Notes: generated by a model from the letters alone, not told the origin. A DNA stretch of 34,799 nt from Sphingomonadaceae bacterium (GCA_009923795.1 RFSU01000002.1:1-34799); one strand, 5' to 3'; shown: positions 19,684 to 29,756, counted from the stretch's first letter. Made by a program: numbers and translations.

Positions 19684-22600
19684 TTAGAACTTCTTCTTCA
19701 CACCAGCATAGAAGTAACGGCCGCGGATATCATAGATACCCGAACCACCGCCGACGCCGGTCAGGCCATATGGCGGCTTCTTATCGAGCACGTTGTCAAC
19801 GCCGACATACAAGTTCGTCTGGGTGTTCAATTCATAGCCAAAGCGAACATCCTGATAAACGACATTCCCGTACTTCTTGATCGGAGCATAATCGATGTTC
19901 TGCGGCGGAAGCCCGTTCACCGAGTTATAATCTTCATAGGTATTCAGGTACATGCCCTCAATCCAGCGCGCACCATAGCCAAAGGTCATCTTATTGACCT
20001 TCAGGCTGGTTTCGAAGTTCACCTGATCCTGCGGATCGCCGAGTTCGCCAACGAACACATTCACGAAAGTCGGGTCTGTCGGATTGGTATAGGATTCGTT
20101 CTTCAGCTGGTGCGTCCAGATCACACCGACCGACAGGTCACCCACGCCGATATTGTGGTTGTAATCAACCTGAACGTCGACGCCGCGCACCTTCGACTTG
20201 GCGAAGTTAGCCGTTGATTGGATGAGCGTGCCTTCCAAAATGCGGAAGTTTTGCTCGCCACGCGCGCCGCCTGAAGCACCTGCACGCTTGATCAGTCCGC
20301 AGAACGGATTGTCGAGCGATGCTGAGTCATAGCAAAGGTTGGCAATGGTCTGAGCCGAACCGATTGAGGCAATCAGGTTCTTGACCTGAATGTCATAATA
20401 ATCGGCCGAGATCGACAGGCCCGGGATCCAGCGCGGCTGAATGCGTACGCCACCCGTCCAGGAGTCGGAAGTCTCTTCGCTCAGGCCGGGATTGCCGCCG
20501 CTCAGAATTTCCAATGAGGACGAGTAAACATAGTCATAATCGGACGGACGACCTGCAGCCGAGCAGTTTGCCGCACGGTTCGCGGAACCCTGCGCCAGGT
20601 TGCGCGCCGAACACGGATCGCTGAAGCCTGGAGCAAAGTTTTGGCTCTGCTGCGAATAGAGTTCTGAGAGGTTCGGCGAACGAACAGACCGGGAATAGGT
20701 GCCACGGAAGGTGACATCCTGAACAGGCGACCAGATGGCTTCACCGCCATAAGCGTAAACCGTGCCAGTCGACCCATTATAGTCAGCAACGCGGGCCGAG
20801 CCCTTGACCGACAATTCCTTGAACATCGTCATGTCTGACAGGATCGGAAGATACACTTCGCCAAAGGCTTCCTTCACTTCAAAAGCAGGAGCCGTGAAGC
20901 TTGGAATGGCATTGTAGAAGGCATAGCCCGCCTGCGTGACATCATCGAGGTCATATGCGTTGGTTTCACGACGATATTCCCCACCGACCGAGAAGGCCAA
21001 CGGGCCACCTGGAAGGTTGAAGAAGCCGCTGGTGTCACCCGACACAAAGCCAAGCGCATCAAACTGCGTGATCTTGCCCGTGGCGAGCGAATCAACCGTC
21101 AGATAGCGACGCGCCTCGGCAGAAACCGAACCTTCGCCAAAAGGATTGATCGGAACGCAAGCCGCGATATCGGCAGCAAGGACAGAGGCAACGCCCCCGC
21201 GATCCGTGCCGGAATAGGCCGGGTCAACCTGCGAACGGCAGACAACCTGCCCTGCCGAATTGCGCACCGTATCGATGGCCAGCAGGTAACGCTGACGGTT
21301 CATGTTGTTCTGGATGAAGTTGGTTTCCTTGTGGACACCATAGTTCGCAGACAATTCATAGCGCCAATCGTCATTGAACTCACCGCGCACACCCGCAACA
21401 ACGCGATAGGTTTCACGCGTGAACTTTTCGTCGCGAATGCCGAGGTCAACCCAGTTACGACGCAGAGCAAAGCGGTAGCTGCCGTTCGTAATCTGCGTCA
21501 GCGAAATGGCCTTGTTGGTCGCCGACAGCGTGCTGCCCGTGTTGGGGTTTGCACCTGCCGTCACCGCGGCCGTCAGTTGCTGCGCCAGCAAGGTGCGGGC
21601 AGTGGCCGACAGATAAGGGTTATCAAGACGGATACCTTCACGATTGACGCGGCCCGTTGTGACGAACGACTGATCGTTCAGCCCGGAAACAGTCACACCG
21701 TCCGAAAGGGTCGTGCCCTGCGAGAAGAACGGCCCGCTGACCGAACCAAAGGCTTCGTTGCGCGAATATTTGGCTTCGACAAACGGAATGAATGCTGGGC
21801 TAAATTCATAATGCGCAAGCAAATTCGCCGAGTAGCGTTGCAGGTTCGGCTGGAAGGTCAGGAGCTTGCCTTCACGACCTTTATAGCCATTCCCGCCAAT
21901 GAAGGATGCGTTCGGCGCGAGACCAACACGGGCTGAGCCTGTCTGCTGGACAAGCGAGCCATCCGGCTGAAACAAATAGGCGCAGGTGAAGGAGTTGCCG
22001 AGATAATCATTACCGCAAGGCTGGTTTGCAGCATTTGGGTAGCGAACAGCGATCATGCCGCCCAATGAAATGGTGGCCGAGCGAATATCACGGAAAAATG
22101 CGCGGTCAAAACCACCGGCTGCACCGTTCAGTGAGCCAGAGGCATCGGTTTCAGTCGTCACAAATGCGTCGTTCTGAGCGAAGGCAGGACGATCCGACCC
22201 ATAATAGGGGTCATTCTTGGCATATTCGAGGTTCAGCGCAATGTTGCCCTGGCCATCTGCACCAAAATTCTTCCCGCCGACTACCGACGCGTAATAGCTG
22301 CCCGCATCGCCATATTTGGACATGCCAGCCTGTGCACGTGCCGCAAGACCGTCGTAATTGTCCTTCAGGATGAAGTTCACAACGCCCGCAATAGCATCCG
22401 AACCATAAACAGCAGAAGCACCGCCGGTCACAACTTCAACGCGCTCGATCAAGTCAGACGGGATCGTGTTCACGTCTGGCGACACGCCGTTGACGAGAAT
22501 GTCGCCCGCGACATGGCGACGGCCATTGACGAGAACGAGTGTACGCGCCGTGCCCAAGCCACGCAGATCAAGCAGGTTCAGGCCGCGTGTTCCGAGGAAG

Positions 22601-22923
22601 CGGGTCGAGTTCTGCTGGCTATAGGTGTTGCGCAGCTGCGGAAGATCGTTGAGCTGGTCGCCGACGCTGATCGCGCCGCGTTCAAAAACCTGCTCGCCGG
22701 TCAGAACCGAAACGGGGTTGGCCGATTCGAGGTTCGGGATCACAATGCGTGAGCCGGTGACGATGATGGCGTCACCGTCTTCAGACGCGGTGGACCCGGC
22801 ACCCTGAGCTGGCGTGCTGTCAGCGGACGTCTGTGTTTGGGCCAAAGCCGGCGCGACTGTCAGAAAAGCAGCGGCCAAGCAGGAGGTTCCGCGCAGGGCG
22901 GACAAGAAAGCTGTATGTCTCAC
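19684..22923 (-). CDS. TonB-dependent receptor (outer membrane, large sphingomonad/Caulobacter type)
   Basis: Signal peptide, DAIIVTGSRI TonB-box-like region, plug (NDLPQLRN..., LVLVNGRRHVAGD, VEVVTGGASAVYGSDAIAGVVNFILK), terminal aromatic (YFYAGVKKKF). Confidence 0.95.
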   Translation of the reverse strand: MRHTAFLSALRGTSCLAAAFLTVAPALAQTQTSADSTPAQGAGSTASEDGDAIIVTGSRIVIPNLESANPVSVLTGEQVFERGAISVGDQLNDLPQLRNTYSQQNSTRFLGTRGLNLLDLRGLGTARTLVLVNGRRHVAGDILVNGVSPDVNTIPSDLIERVEVVTGGASAVYGSDAIAGVVNFILKDNYDGLAARAQAGMSKYGDAGSYYASVVGGKNFGADGQGNIALNLEYAKNDPYYGSDRPAFAQNDAFVTTETDASGSLNGAAGGFDRAFFRDIRSATISLGGMIAVRYPNAANQPCGNDYLGNSFTCAYLFQPDGSLVQQTGSARVGLAPNASFIGGNGYKGREGKLLTFQPNLQRYSANLLAHYEFSPAFIPFVEAKYSRNEAFGSVSGPFFSQGTTLSDGVTVSGLNDQSFVTTGRVNREGIRLDNPYLSATARTLLAQQLTAAVTAGANPNTGSTLSATNKAISLTQITNGSYRFALRRNWVDLGIRDEKFTRETYRVVAGVRGEFNDDWRYELSANYGVHKETNFIQNNMNRQRYLLAIDTVRNSAGQVVCRSQVDPAYSGTDRGGVASVLAADIAACVPINPFGEGSVSAEARRYLTVDSLATGKITQFDALGFVSGDTSGFFNLPGGPLAFSVGGEYRRETNAYDLDDVTQAGYAFYNAIPSFTAPAFEVKEAFGEVYLPILSDMTMFKELSVKGSARVADYNGSTGTVYAYGGEAIWSPVQDVTFRGTYSRSVRSPNLSELYSQQSQNFAPGFSDPCSARNLAQGSANRAANCSAAGRPSDYDYVYSSSLEILSGGNPGLSEETSDSWTGGVRIQPRWIPGLSISADYYDIQVKNLIASIGSAQTIANLCYDSASLDNPFCGLIKRAGASGGARGEQNFRILEGTLIQSTANFAKSKVRGVDVQVDYNHNIGVGDLSVGVIWTHQLKNESYTNPTDPTFVNVFVGELGDPQDQVNFETSLKVNKMTFGYGARWIEGMYLNTYEDYNSVNGLPPQNIDYAPIKKYGNVVYQDVRFGYELNTQTNLYVGVDNVLDKKPPYGLTGVGGGSGIYDIRGRYFYAGVKKKF

Positions 22924-23313
22924 GAAAATTCCCCTTTTCGTTATTCTGTGTTCTCATTTGCACAAGCAAGGAGGTTCTAATTCTCTCTGCCCGCCCCCAT
23001 CGGCATGCGCGATTGATGCGCAATACTAAGCTAAATGGTTATTTTTAGCAACTAGAGGCTAATCTAGATAAGTTTTCGTGCTAATTAAATACCATCTGAA
23101 GACCTAATCGCGCGACGTCGGGTTAGGGAGCGCAGGCCCAAGTCGACAAGGGCCGAACGATCCCTATCGCGCAGATCGGTTCAGGATTGATGGTCCCCAT
23201 TGGTGCATTACCCTCTCAATGCACCGTTGCGCGCAGCTTCAACACAAAGGTCAGGAAGCGAGGGCTGGCTGGCCTTGCCAGACGCCCCAGCCGCTGTTAA
23301 GCGCGCCATCTAT

Positions 23314-23389
23314 GCCGCTTTAGCTCAGTTGGTAGAGCATCGCATTCGTAATGCGGGGGTCAGGTGTTCGAGTCACCTAAGCGGCACCA
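23314..23389 (+). tRNA. tRNA-Thr (CGT), CCA encoded
   Basis: gccgctttagctcagttggtagagcatcgcattCGTaatgcgggggtcaggtgttcgagtcacctaagcggcacca; acceptor GCCGCTT/AAGCGGC. Confidence 0.96.
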
Positions 23390-23511
23390 GCTTTTCTCTT
23401 TCCAGTCTCACGCCTTTGCCTGTGCTTGAAACACGCGGGGACCGATCCCATTTCGGTCAGGTGGGACGGCGGCCTAACGCCTGCTCGCCCGACACAGAGG
23501 ACAGGACGCCG

Positions 23512-23871
23512 ATGAAACGCATGATGTTCGCTCTGGGCGCTGCCCTGAGCCTTGTGGCCTGCGGGGACGCAGTCCAGCAGGCCGAAGATTTTCGAAATGC
23601 AACCGAAGCGGCCATTGACGAACAAGGCCTTGCCAACAGCCTGCGGTCTGCGGTGAATGAGGACGCTGTAAAGGGCTTGGTGACGGGGGCCGCGAAGGAG
23701 GCTCTTGGCGATGCGATACCGCCCGAGGCAATGGGCGCAGTTGGCGCTGTGATTGATGAAGAGGCATCGGCCAAGGGTGTCGACAAGGCTGTGGATGGGC
23801 AGGCGCTCAAAGGCGCTGTGAGAGACACGCTGAAAGACAGCAATCCGTCCACCACGCCCGATCCACAATAG
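23512..23871 (+). CDS. Small putative lipoprotein of unknown function
   Basis: MKRMMFALGAALSLVACGD lipobox (LVAC); the listed longer ORF includes the tRNA, so start set at 23512. Confidence 0.65.
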   Translation: MKRMMFALGAALSLVACGDAVQQAEDFRNATEAAIDEQGLANSLRSAVNEDAVKGLVTGAAKEALGDAIPPEAMGAVGAVIDEEASAKGVDKAVDGQALKGAVRDTLKDSNPSTTPDPQ

Positions 23872-23902
23872 CTTGGCTCTGAGAGGCGTTGAGGGCGAGG
23901 AT

Positions 23903-24265
23903 ATGCGTTTTTTGAACTGGCTTGCCTTTGGCGTTGCTGGCCTGATCTCGCTGGGCGAGGTCGCCCGCTTTTGGGGCGATGCGCGCTTCATTCCAATGGC
24001 GCTGGATGAGCTTTTGGTGGCGGCAGCACTGGTCTGGGCGGGATGGCGGGGACGCCATCAGGATGCGCTGCCACATCTCATCGCTTGGGGCGCATTTTCT
24101 GGCCTGATGCTCGTCCTCTTGGTGGAGACGGCAAGTCACCAAATTCATGGCCCGGCCAAAGCCGCCGGGCCGATCTATCTTGCCGCCCTGAGCGTCTTGC
24201 TGATCACCGGATTAGGGGCGATCCGCGCCACGCTGCGTTTGCTCCGCCACAGCAGAGGCCGGTAG
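23903..24265 (+). CDS. Hypothetical membrane protein (about 4 TM)
   Basis: MRFLNWLAFGVAGLISLGEVARFWGD... hydrophobic segments; GAGGGCGAG RBS-like sequence upstream; 3' end overlaps the convergent gene. Confidence 0.6.
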   Translation: MRFLNWLAFGVAGLISLGEVARFWGDARFIPMALDELLVAAALVWAGWRGRHQDALPHLIAWGAFSGLMLVLLVETASHQIHGPAKAAGPIYLAALSVLLITGLGAIRATLRLLRHSRGR

Positions 24266-25204
24266 CTTTACAGTCACAACAAAAGGCCCCCGCATCGCCG
24301 GACCCCCATAGCGGGCATCGGCAAGGGTGACGGTGGTTGTCGTCGGTGTCCGCACCACCTGCGCATAGGGCAGGCGTGACCAATAGAGGAAATCCGCCAC
24401 AGCCTTATCCTTGCGGGCTTCGGCCAAGGCGGGATCATCCATATTGGTTTTGATCAGCCGATCCTGAAGATGAATATGCGGGGCGGGCCGCCAGTTAAGC
24501 GTGCCAAATCCGTAAGAATCGGACGTTACAAAGACCATATCCCGACGAAACGGGTTCAGCGGAACCGGGCTGGCCACGACATCGGTCACCGGACCGAGAC
24601 CTTGGGCGTTGGCCTGATCCCGGGTCATGCGGTCGGCTGCATCACTGCTCAGGCCCATGGCGAGGATATAGGCGCTCGAAAGAGCAAGGCTGAGCCGCGC
24701 GGGGCGTGCCGCCTTTGCAGACCCCTGACGCTGACGGCGGCGCGACAGCCAGACCCCCAGCCCCAGCATGATCCAGATCCAGAGATCGATGATGAACAAG
24801 ACATCGCCGTAAAACCACCGCTCTGAAAAGGGCATGAGCAGGCGAATGCCATAAGTGTTCATATAGTCGAGCAAGGGGTGCGAAAACCATCCGACATAGG
24901 CCAGCGCCAAAAGCCAGCCGCGATGGATAGGCAAGCGATCTGCTGGCCGCGTGCCTCTTTTACCCTGCACATGATCGAACAATGCCAAGGCAGCGGCCAA
25001 AAGCGGCGGCAGAATCAGCATGGCGATGGGGCCGTGGGTCCACCCCCGACGCCAGGCCAGATTCTCATTCACCAACAGGCCCAGCACATCAATATCCGGC
25101 AGATTGGCACCGATGATCAGCGCCGCCATGCCAAGGCCCGTCTTTTTCTTCAGGCCAGCCTCGCCCAAGGCGGCTCCGGCAAGACTATGGGCAAGATTAT
25201 CCAA
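24212..25204 (-). CDS. Membrane-bound metal-dependent hydrolase (YdjM family)
   Basis: MDNLAHSLAGAALGEAGL, GANLPDIDVL, RRGWTHGPIAMLI, GWFSHPLLDYMNTYGIRLLMPFSERWFYGDVLFIIDLWIW. Confidence 0.9.
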   Translation of the reverse strand: MDNLAHSLAGAALGEAGLKKKTGLGMAALIIGANLPDIDVLGLLVNENLAWRRGWTHGPIAMLILPPLLAAALALFDHVQGKRGTRPADRLPIHRGWLLALAYVGWFSHPLLDYMNTYGIRLLMPFSERWFYGDVLFIIDLWIWIMLGLGVWLSRRRQRQGSAKAARPARLSLALSSAYILAMGLSSDAADRMTRDQANAQGLGPVTDVVASPVPLNPFRRDMVFVTSDSYGFGTLNWRPAPHIHLQDRLIKTNMDDPALAEARKDKAVADFLYWSRLPYAQVVRTPTTTTVTLADARYGGPAMRGPFVVTVKLPASAVAEQTQRGADRP

Positions 25205-25250
25205 TGATGGTCTCCATCAAGAAGGGGTGGTGCGACATGGCTACGGTTTG

Positions 25251-26642
25251 TTAATGGCTTTTGGGCGCGACAGCCAGACCAAGCCAGTGTGACAGCCCCG
25301 CGATGCGTCGCAGAACCAACCGCTCCAAAAGCCAAATCCCCCCCAAAGAGAGCGCAAGCAGCGGCAGAAAAACCGCAAGGCAAAGCGTGACCCTAACGAC
25401 CATTTTGCGCTGCGGTGGGGAGAGGAGCGGGGGTGGCGCGCCCAATCGGTCAGCGGGCTTGCGCCGTCGCCACAGCATAAAGCCCGTGCTCGACAGCGTG
25501 ATCAGCATGAGGGCGGTCACCACGCCAATCATCTGATTGACGATGCCGAACAGCTGCCCCTCATGCCAAGCAACGCCATAGCCCACGACCCGGTCGATCA
25601 CATGCTTATCCGCAAAGCCCTCGGTCGAGATGCGCCGACCCGTCATGGCATCATAGACCAAGGTGACACGCCGGGGGCGATCCTGCGTGTCAGATCGCAC
25701 CGCCCAGCCCGATGTCACCCCACCGCCAAAGGGTAAGGTCTGACCCGGCGGGGTTACGACCACCGGAAAGTCGAGCTTTGCCCGATGCGCTTGGCGCACG
25801 ATTTGGTTGATCGAGACAGACGGCATCGCAGATCCATTGCCACTTGCCATCATGGCCGCATGATCATGCTCGGCATGATCCGCATCCCCGGCTACGCGCC
25901 CGCCGGTCGTCCAACCCTGCGCGCCCTTCACCCAGCCCATTTCGGCACGCACCGCCTTGAATGCGCTGCCCCAGACATCGGCCCAGGGCAGGCCCGTCAG
26001 CAGCAAAATCATCGCCAGACCGGACACCCAGAAACCCGTGACGGCATGCAAATCGCGCCATAGGAGTTTCCGCCCGGCCGACAGACGCGGCCAGACGACG
26101 CCGGCCGCGCCGCGCCCCCTTGGCCACCAGAGATACAGCCCTGTCAGGATCATGACGATCGCCCAACTCGCTGCGAGTTCGACCAGCCAGCTTCCCGGCT
26201 TGCCGATCAGAAGCTGGCCGTGCAATTTCTGCACCACGTCCATGATCCGCCAATCTGGGTCGAGACTGGCCAAGACCCGGCCTTGCGGAGAGACAAACAC
26301 ATCGCGCATGGCCTGCCCCCCTTCGCCCGCGGGCAGAGCAATATGCACCATCGCCGCATCCCCCGGATGTTCGGGCAGCCGGTAGGAGTGAAAGCTGGCC
26401 CCCGGCCATGCGGCCAAAGCGGCGTCCACCTGGGCATCGGGCGCGACGGCCCCCAATGTTGGTAAGTTGCGAAAGCCCCGCTCCTCCCAACGGTCAATCT
26501 GCGGCTTGAACAGATATATGGCCCCTGTGAGCGACAGGATCAGCACCATCGGCATGACAAATAGTCCGGCATAAAAATGCCAGCGCCAGATCATGCGGTA
26601 AAATGCCGCCGTCTCAGATGAATTAGAAGAGTGCGCCATCAC
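25251..26642 (-). CDS. PepSY-associated TM domain protein (putative iron/siderophore or metal reductase)
   Basis: RMIWRWHFYAGLFVMPMVLILSLTGAIYLFKPQID, RDLHAVTGFWVSGLAMILLLTGLPWADVWG, GYGVAWHEGQLFGIVNQMIG. Confidence 0.9.
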   Translation of the reverse strand: MMAHSSNSSETAAFYRMIWRWHFYAGLFVMPMVLILSLTGAIYLFKPQIDRWEERGFRNLPTLGAVAPDAQVDAALAAWPGASFHSYRLPEHPGDAAMVHIALPAGEGGQAMRDVFVSPQGRVLASLDPDWRIMDVVQKLHGQLLIGKPGSWLVELAASWAIVMILTGLYLWWPRGRGAAGVVWPRLSAGRKLLWRDLHAVTGFWVSGLAMILLLTGLPWADVWGSAFKAVRAEMGWVKGAQGWTTGGRVAGDADHAEHDHAAMMASGNGSAMPSVSINQIVRQAHRAKLDFPVVVTPPGQTLPFGGGVTSGWAVRSDTQDRPRRVTLVYDAMTGRRISTEGFADKHVIDRVVGYGVAWHEGQLFGIVNQMIGVVTALMLITLSSTGFMLWRRRKPADRLGAPPPLLSPPQRKMVVRVTLCLAVFLPLLALSLGGIWLLERLVLRRIAGLSHWLGLAVAPKSH

Positions 26643-26643
26643 G

Positions 26644-28959
26644 TCACCATGTCGCTTTCAGATCCAGCACATAGGTGCGCTGGGGCAGAGGATGGGCGAC
26701 ATAGGCCTTATCATTGAAGAGATTGTCGATACCCGCCCCCAGCTCTAGCCGCTGGGTCAGCTGCCAGTTCAGGCGGGTATCAACGGTCAGATATTCAGAC
26801 TGAAAGCCAAAGGCATCGCCGCGCACCAGGCCAAATAAATCCGAGTTGGGCCGCGACGCATAGCGCCAGCCCAGCGCCAGCTTCAGCGGATCAGCAATGC
26901 GATAGCGCAGCGTGCCATTGGATCGCCATTTCGGAATGCGCGGAAACTGCACACCCTCGGCCGCCGGATTAGACGCATTCTTAATGGTCTTCGCATCAAT
27001 CCAGGCAAGATTGGCATCGACATCAAGGTCTTGGATCAGAACATCCTTGGCCTCCACAATCAGCTCTACTCCATATTGGCGCACCTGATCGACATTTTTG
27101 TAGCTGGTCACAACGGTGCCAAATTGGTTGAGGCCACTAAAACTGAAAATGGCGTCCTTTATGTTTTGATAGAAGAGGCTGAGCGTCGCCTGCGTGCCGC
27201 CAGCGCGATGCCGGACGATCAGATTGGCATCTTCTGATTTTTCCGCCTTGAGATTCGGATCAAAGCTTTGCGGGTCGATGGCTTGGGCGATATCATCAAA
27301 CCGCCCCTGATACAGCTCTCCAACGGTTGGGAAGCGTTTGGCGGTGCCGAGGCTGATCTGCACCGCAAGGGTATCGTTGATATCTCCCTGAAGGCTCAAT
27401 TTGGGGCTGATGGAGTCCTCGCTGCGCGCGGAATAGGCATCCTCCCTGCGCATCCCGGCATAAGCTTTGGCCATGCCGCCATCAAAGGCCCGCCAGCCAT
27501 CATAGCGAATGCCACCCGTGAGCGCCCAGCGCGCGCCAAGGTTGACCGTATCTTCCGCCCAAACGCCCCAAAGACGCGTCTTCCCATAGGTTGAAGTTGA
27601 AAAGGACGGCGCCGTCGCCGCATCCCAATTGGTGGTCGTAAAGCTATCTGTTGCGGTTTCATACAGGTTGGCGCTGGCCCCAAAGGCGAGCTTATGCCCG
27701 GCAAGGTCGCGTTCAACCGTCAGATCGCCCGTAGACCAACCGGGACTATCGACCAAAGATTGTGTGCCCTGCCCCAAGGATGCGCCCGTCGCATAATCCC
27801 GCGAGGTGCGGGTGTCCCATTTTGGGATCCAGTAACGCGACAGGTTGAGCGCGACAGTCCAATCCGCCAGCGGGCCGGCGAATTTAAGCCCAGCCAGATA
27901 TTCTGTGCGGCGGGTTTTGGAGAATGTGAGGCCCGTGGCAGTCCACACACGCCCCTTATAGCTCACCCGGCCTTGCGTGACGGGCGCGCCCGTATTTGCA
28001 TTGACCAGCCAGCTTTTGGGGTCTGTGAGATCCTGCTGGGTGAGCCAGATCATCCCAAGCGCATCCATCTCCCACCCACTGGCCGTTGTATAGCCAATGC
28101 GAAGACGCGCTTGATCCTGCGTGACATCAACCGGGGATGCCGCGCCGAAAACTGGCGTCGCAAGGCGCGCGTCGTCATAGGCCCCGACCACGGCGGTTGC
28201 CGCACCCGTTGCCGGGGTCAGCAAATTATAGGTCATGGACTGGCCGGTATTTTTAAAATGCCGACCCGAAAGGCGCATAGACCAAGGGCCATCCGTCTGT
28301 GCCCAGGTGACGCCGCCTTCTAGGCTATAACCCCTAAAGCTTTGGTCAAAGCCATATTCCTTAAACGGCATGATCATCGTCTGCGCCGTTGCGTAAGCCG
28401 AACTCTCCTTCGGTTCTTGGGTCGTTACAGAAATCACGCCGCCCATGGAATTGCCGCCATAACGTGCGGAATAGGGGCCATAGACGATGTCAAACTGACG
28501 AACTTCGGCTGGCCCCACAACATTCCATTTGGGCGGAAAATCCCAGCGATTACCCAGGAAGTTGGAAACAACAAAGCCATCCACCATCACAATATTACGG
28601 GCGCTTTGAATCGTATTGGCCCCGCGCAACGCGACCACGGCATTATCATCGCCCGCAAAACGTTTGCGGACGAAGAAATTGGGCGTGTACTTCATCAGGT
28701 CTTCGACATTGAGCGCGTTGACCGCCTCAAATTCATCCTTCCCCAAGGAAATGGACAGGCCCCGCGGCACAACCGTGATCGGGGCCTCTCTTTGCCCAAT
28801 GACAAATATGGTGGTGTCAGCCTCTGAGTCACTTGCCATATCGGCAAGCGCATTGGCCGATGCAGGATCGGCGGTTGCCGCTATTGCCATTGCGACGAGG
28901 GACGACCGGTGGAGGGCTGCCCACTTTCTGGGCGCGACAGCCCAAGCCATTTTTTTCAT
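26644..28959 (-). CDS. TonB-dependent receptor, likely metal/metallophore uptake
   Basis: Plug domain (VEDLMKYTPNFFVRKRFAGDDNAVVALRG, VRQFDIVYGPYSARYGGNSMGGVISVTT), beta-barrel and C-terminal LFNDKAYVAHPLPQRTYVLDLKATW. 2-nt gap to PepSY gene. Confidence 0.93.
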   Translation of the reverse strand: MKKMAWAVAPRKWAALHRSSLVAMAIAATADPASANALADMASDSEADTTIFVIGQREAPITVVPRGLSISLGKDEFEAVNALNVEDLMKYTPNFFVRKRFAGDDNAVVALRGANTIQSARNIVMVDGFVVSNFLGNRWDFPPKWNVVGPAEVRQFDIVYGPYSARYGGNSMGGVISVTTQEPKESSAYATAQTMIMPFKEYGFDQSFRGYSLEGGVTWAQTDGPWSMRLSGRHFKNTGQSMTYNLLTPATGAATAVVGAYDDARLATPVFGAASPVDVTQDQARLRIGYTTASGWEMDALGMIWLTQQDLTDPKSWLVNANTGAPVTQGRVSYKGRVWTATGLTFSKTRRTEYLAGLKFAGPLADWTVALNLSRYWIPKWDTRTSRDYATGASLGQGTQSLVDSPGWSTGDLTVERDLAGHKLAFGASANLYETATDSFTTTNWDAATAPSFSTSTYGKTRLWGVWAEDTVNLGARWALTGGIRYDGWRAFDGGMAKAYAGMRREDAYSARSEDSISPKLSLQGDINDTLAVQISLGTAKRFPTVGELYQGRFDDIAQAIDPQSFDPNLKAEKSEDANLIVRHRAGGTQATLSLFYQNIKDAIFSFSGLNQFGTVVTSYKNVDQVRQYGVELIVEAKDVLIQDLDVDANLAWIDAKTIKNASNPAAEGVQFPRIPKWRSNGTLRYRIADPLKLALGWRYASRPNSDLFGLVRGDAFGFQSEYLTVDTRLNWQLTQRLELGAGIDNLFNDKAYVAHPLPQRTYVLDLKATW

Positions 28960-29077
28960 GATAAAACCTATGTGCTGAGAAACAGCCATCCACAGGGACG
29001 GCCAAAATCGCACTCAAGCCTCGCCTGAGCGCACATCATCAGCAGCGACGGACATTCATCCCATCAACTGCGCGAGC

Positions 29078-29461
29078 TCAACTCAGCGCAGGCGGGCCAG
29101 TTTTGGGGGGTGGGGGTGCCGCAAGGCCTTGCCCAACCGCGACCAAGACGGGACGGATGGGGGCGATGGACGGGAGATCTGAATAACGCGGCAGCCCATC
29201 AATAAAGGGCGGCACATCCAGCGCAAATCCAAGTGCGGCAAAAGTGCAATGACCGTCAGAGGCCTCGGCTGGTGCACTTTCTTTATGAAGTTTGCCGTCG
29301 GCATCCAGCCAAGCAACGGTAACGCCCGCACCCGAGCAAATCGTAATCCATTGCCCCTTGGCCTCGCTCGGCATCCAGCCCGCCGGGACAAGCGCCCGAA
29401 ACGCGAGGATCATCGCGAGAAATACGCCAAGCGTTACCTTATGAGCACGGAACACCATCAT
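29078..29461 (-). CDS. DUF2946-like small secreted protein
   Basis: N-terminal hydrophobic segment, FRALVPAGWMPSEAKGQWITICSGAG...DGHCTFAALGFALD, proline-rich tail. Confidence 0.7.
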   Translation of the reverse strand: MMVFRAHKVTLGVFLAMILAFRALVPAGWMPSEAKGQWITICSGAGVTVAWLDADGKLHKESAPAEASDGHCTFAALGFALDVPPFIDGLPRYSDLPSIAPIRPVLVAVGQGLAAPPPPKTGPPALS

Positions 29462-29522
29462 CTGCGCGGCCCTTAAGCCGCCGCTGAGCCCAATTCAAGC
29501 CGGGTCTTCCGGCCGATTGCGA

Positions 29523-29756
29523 CTAGGTTAGGCGCATCGGCTCTGGCAGATCAAAGCTAGCGCAGAGAATGCCCGACAGCGCGTGAAGCACATCAGACAA
29601 GATCAAGGTGCCGACCACACTGGCTAACACCAGCGCAACGGCAACCATCGCCATGACCATATGCTTCATTGAATCAGTGTCTACGTCGCCGGAAACACCG
29701 GCGCGCATATGCATTTGTGCGGCCGATTTTCCGGCCTTTTTCCCCAGGCTGCCCAT
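29523..29756 (-). CDS. Small hypothetical single-TM protein
   Basis: One TM segment (HMVMAMVAVALVLASVVGTLIL); GGAGAGG-like RBS upstream of ATG at 29756; same orientation as the DUF2946/TBDR/PepSY genes. Confidence 0.5.
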   Translation of the reverse strand: MGSLGKKAGKSAAQMHMRAGVSGDVDTDSMKHMVMAMVAVALVLASVVGTLILSDVLHALSGILCASFDLPEPMRLT

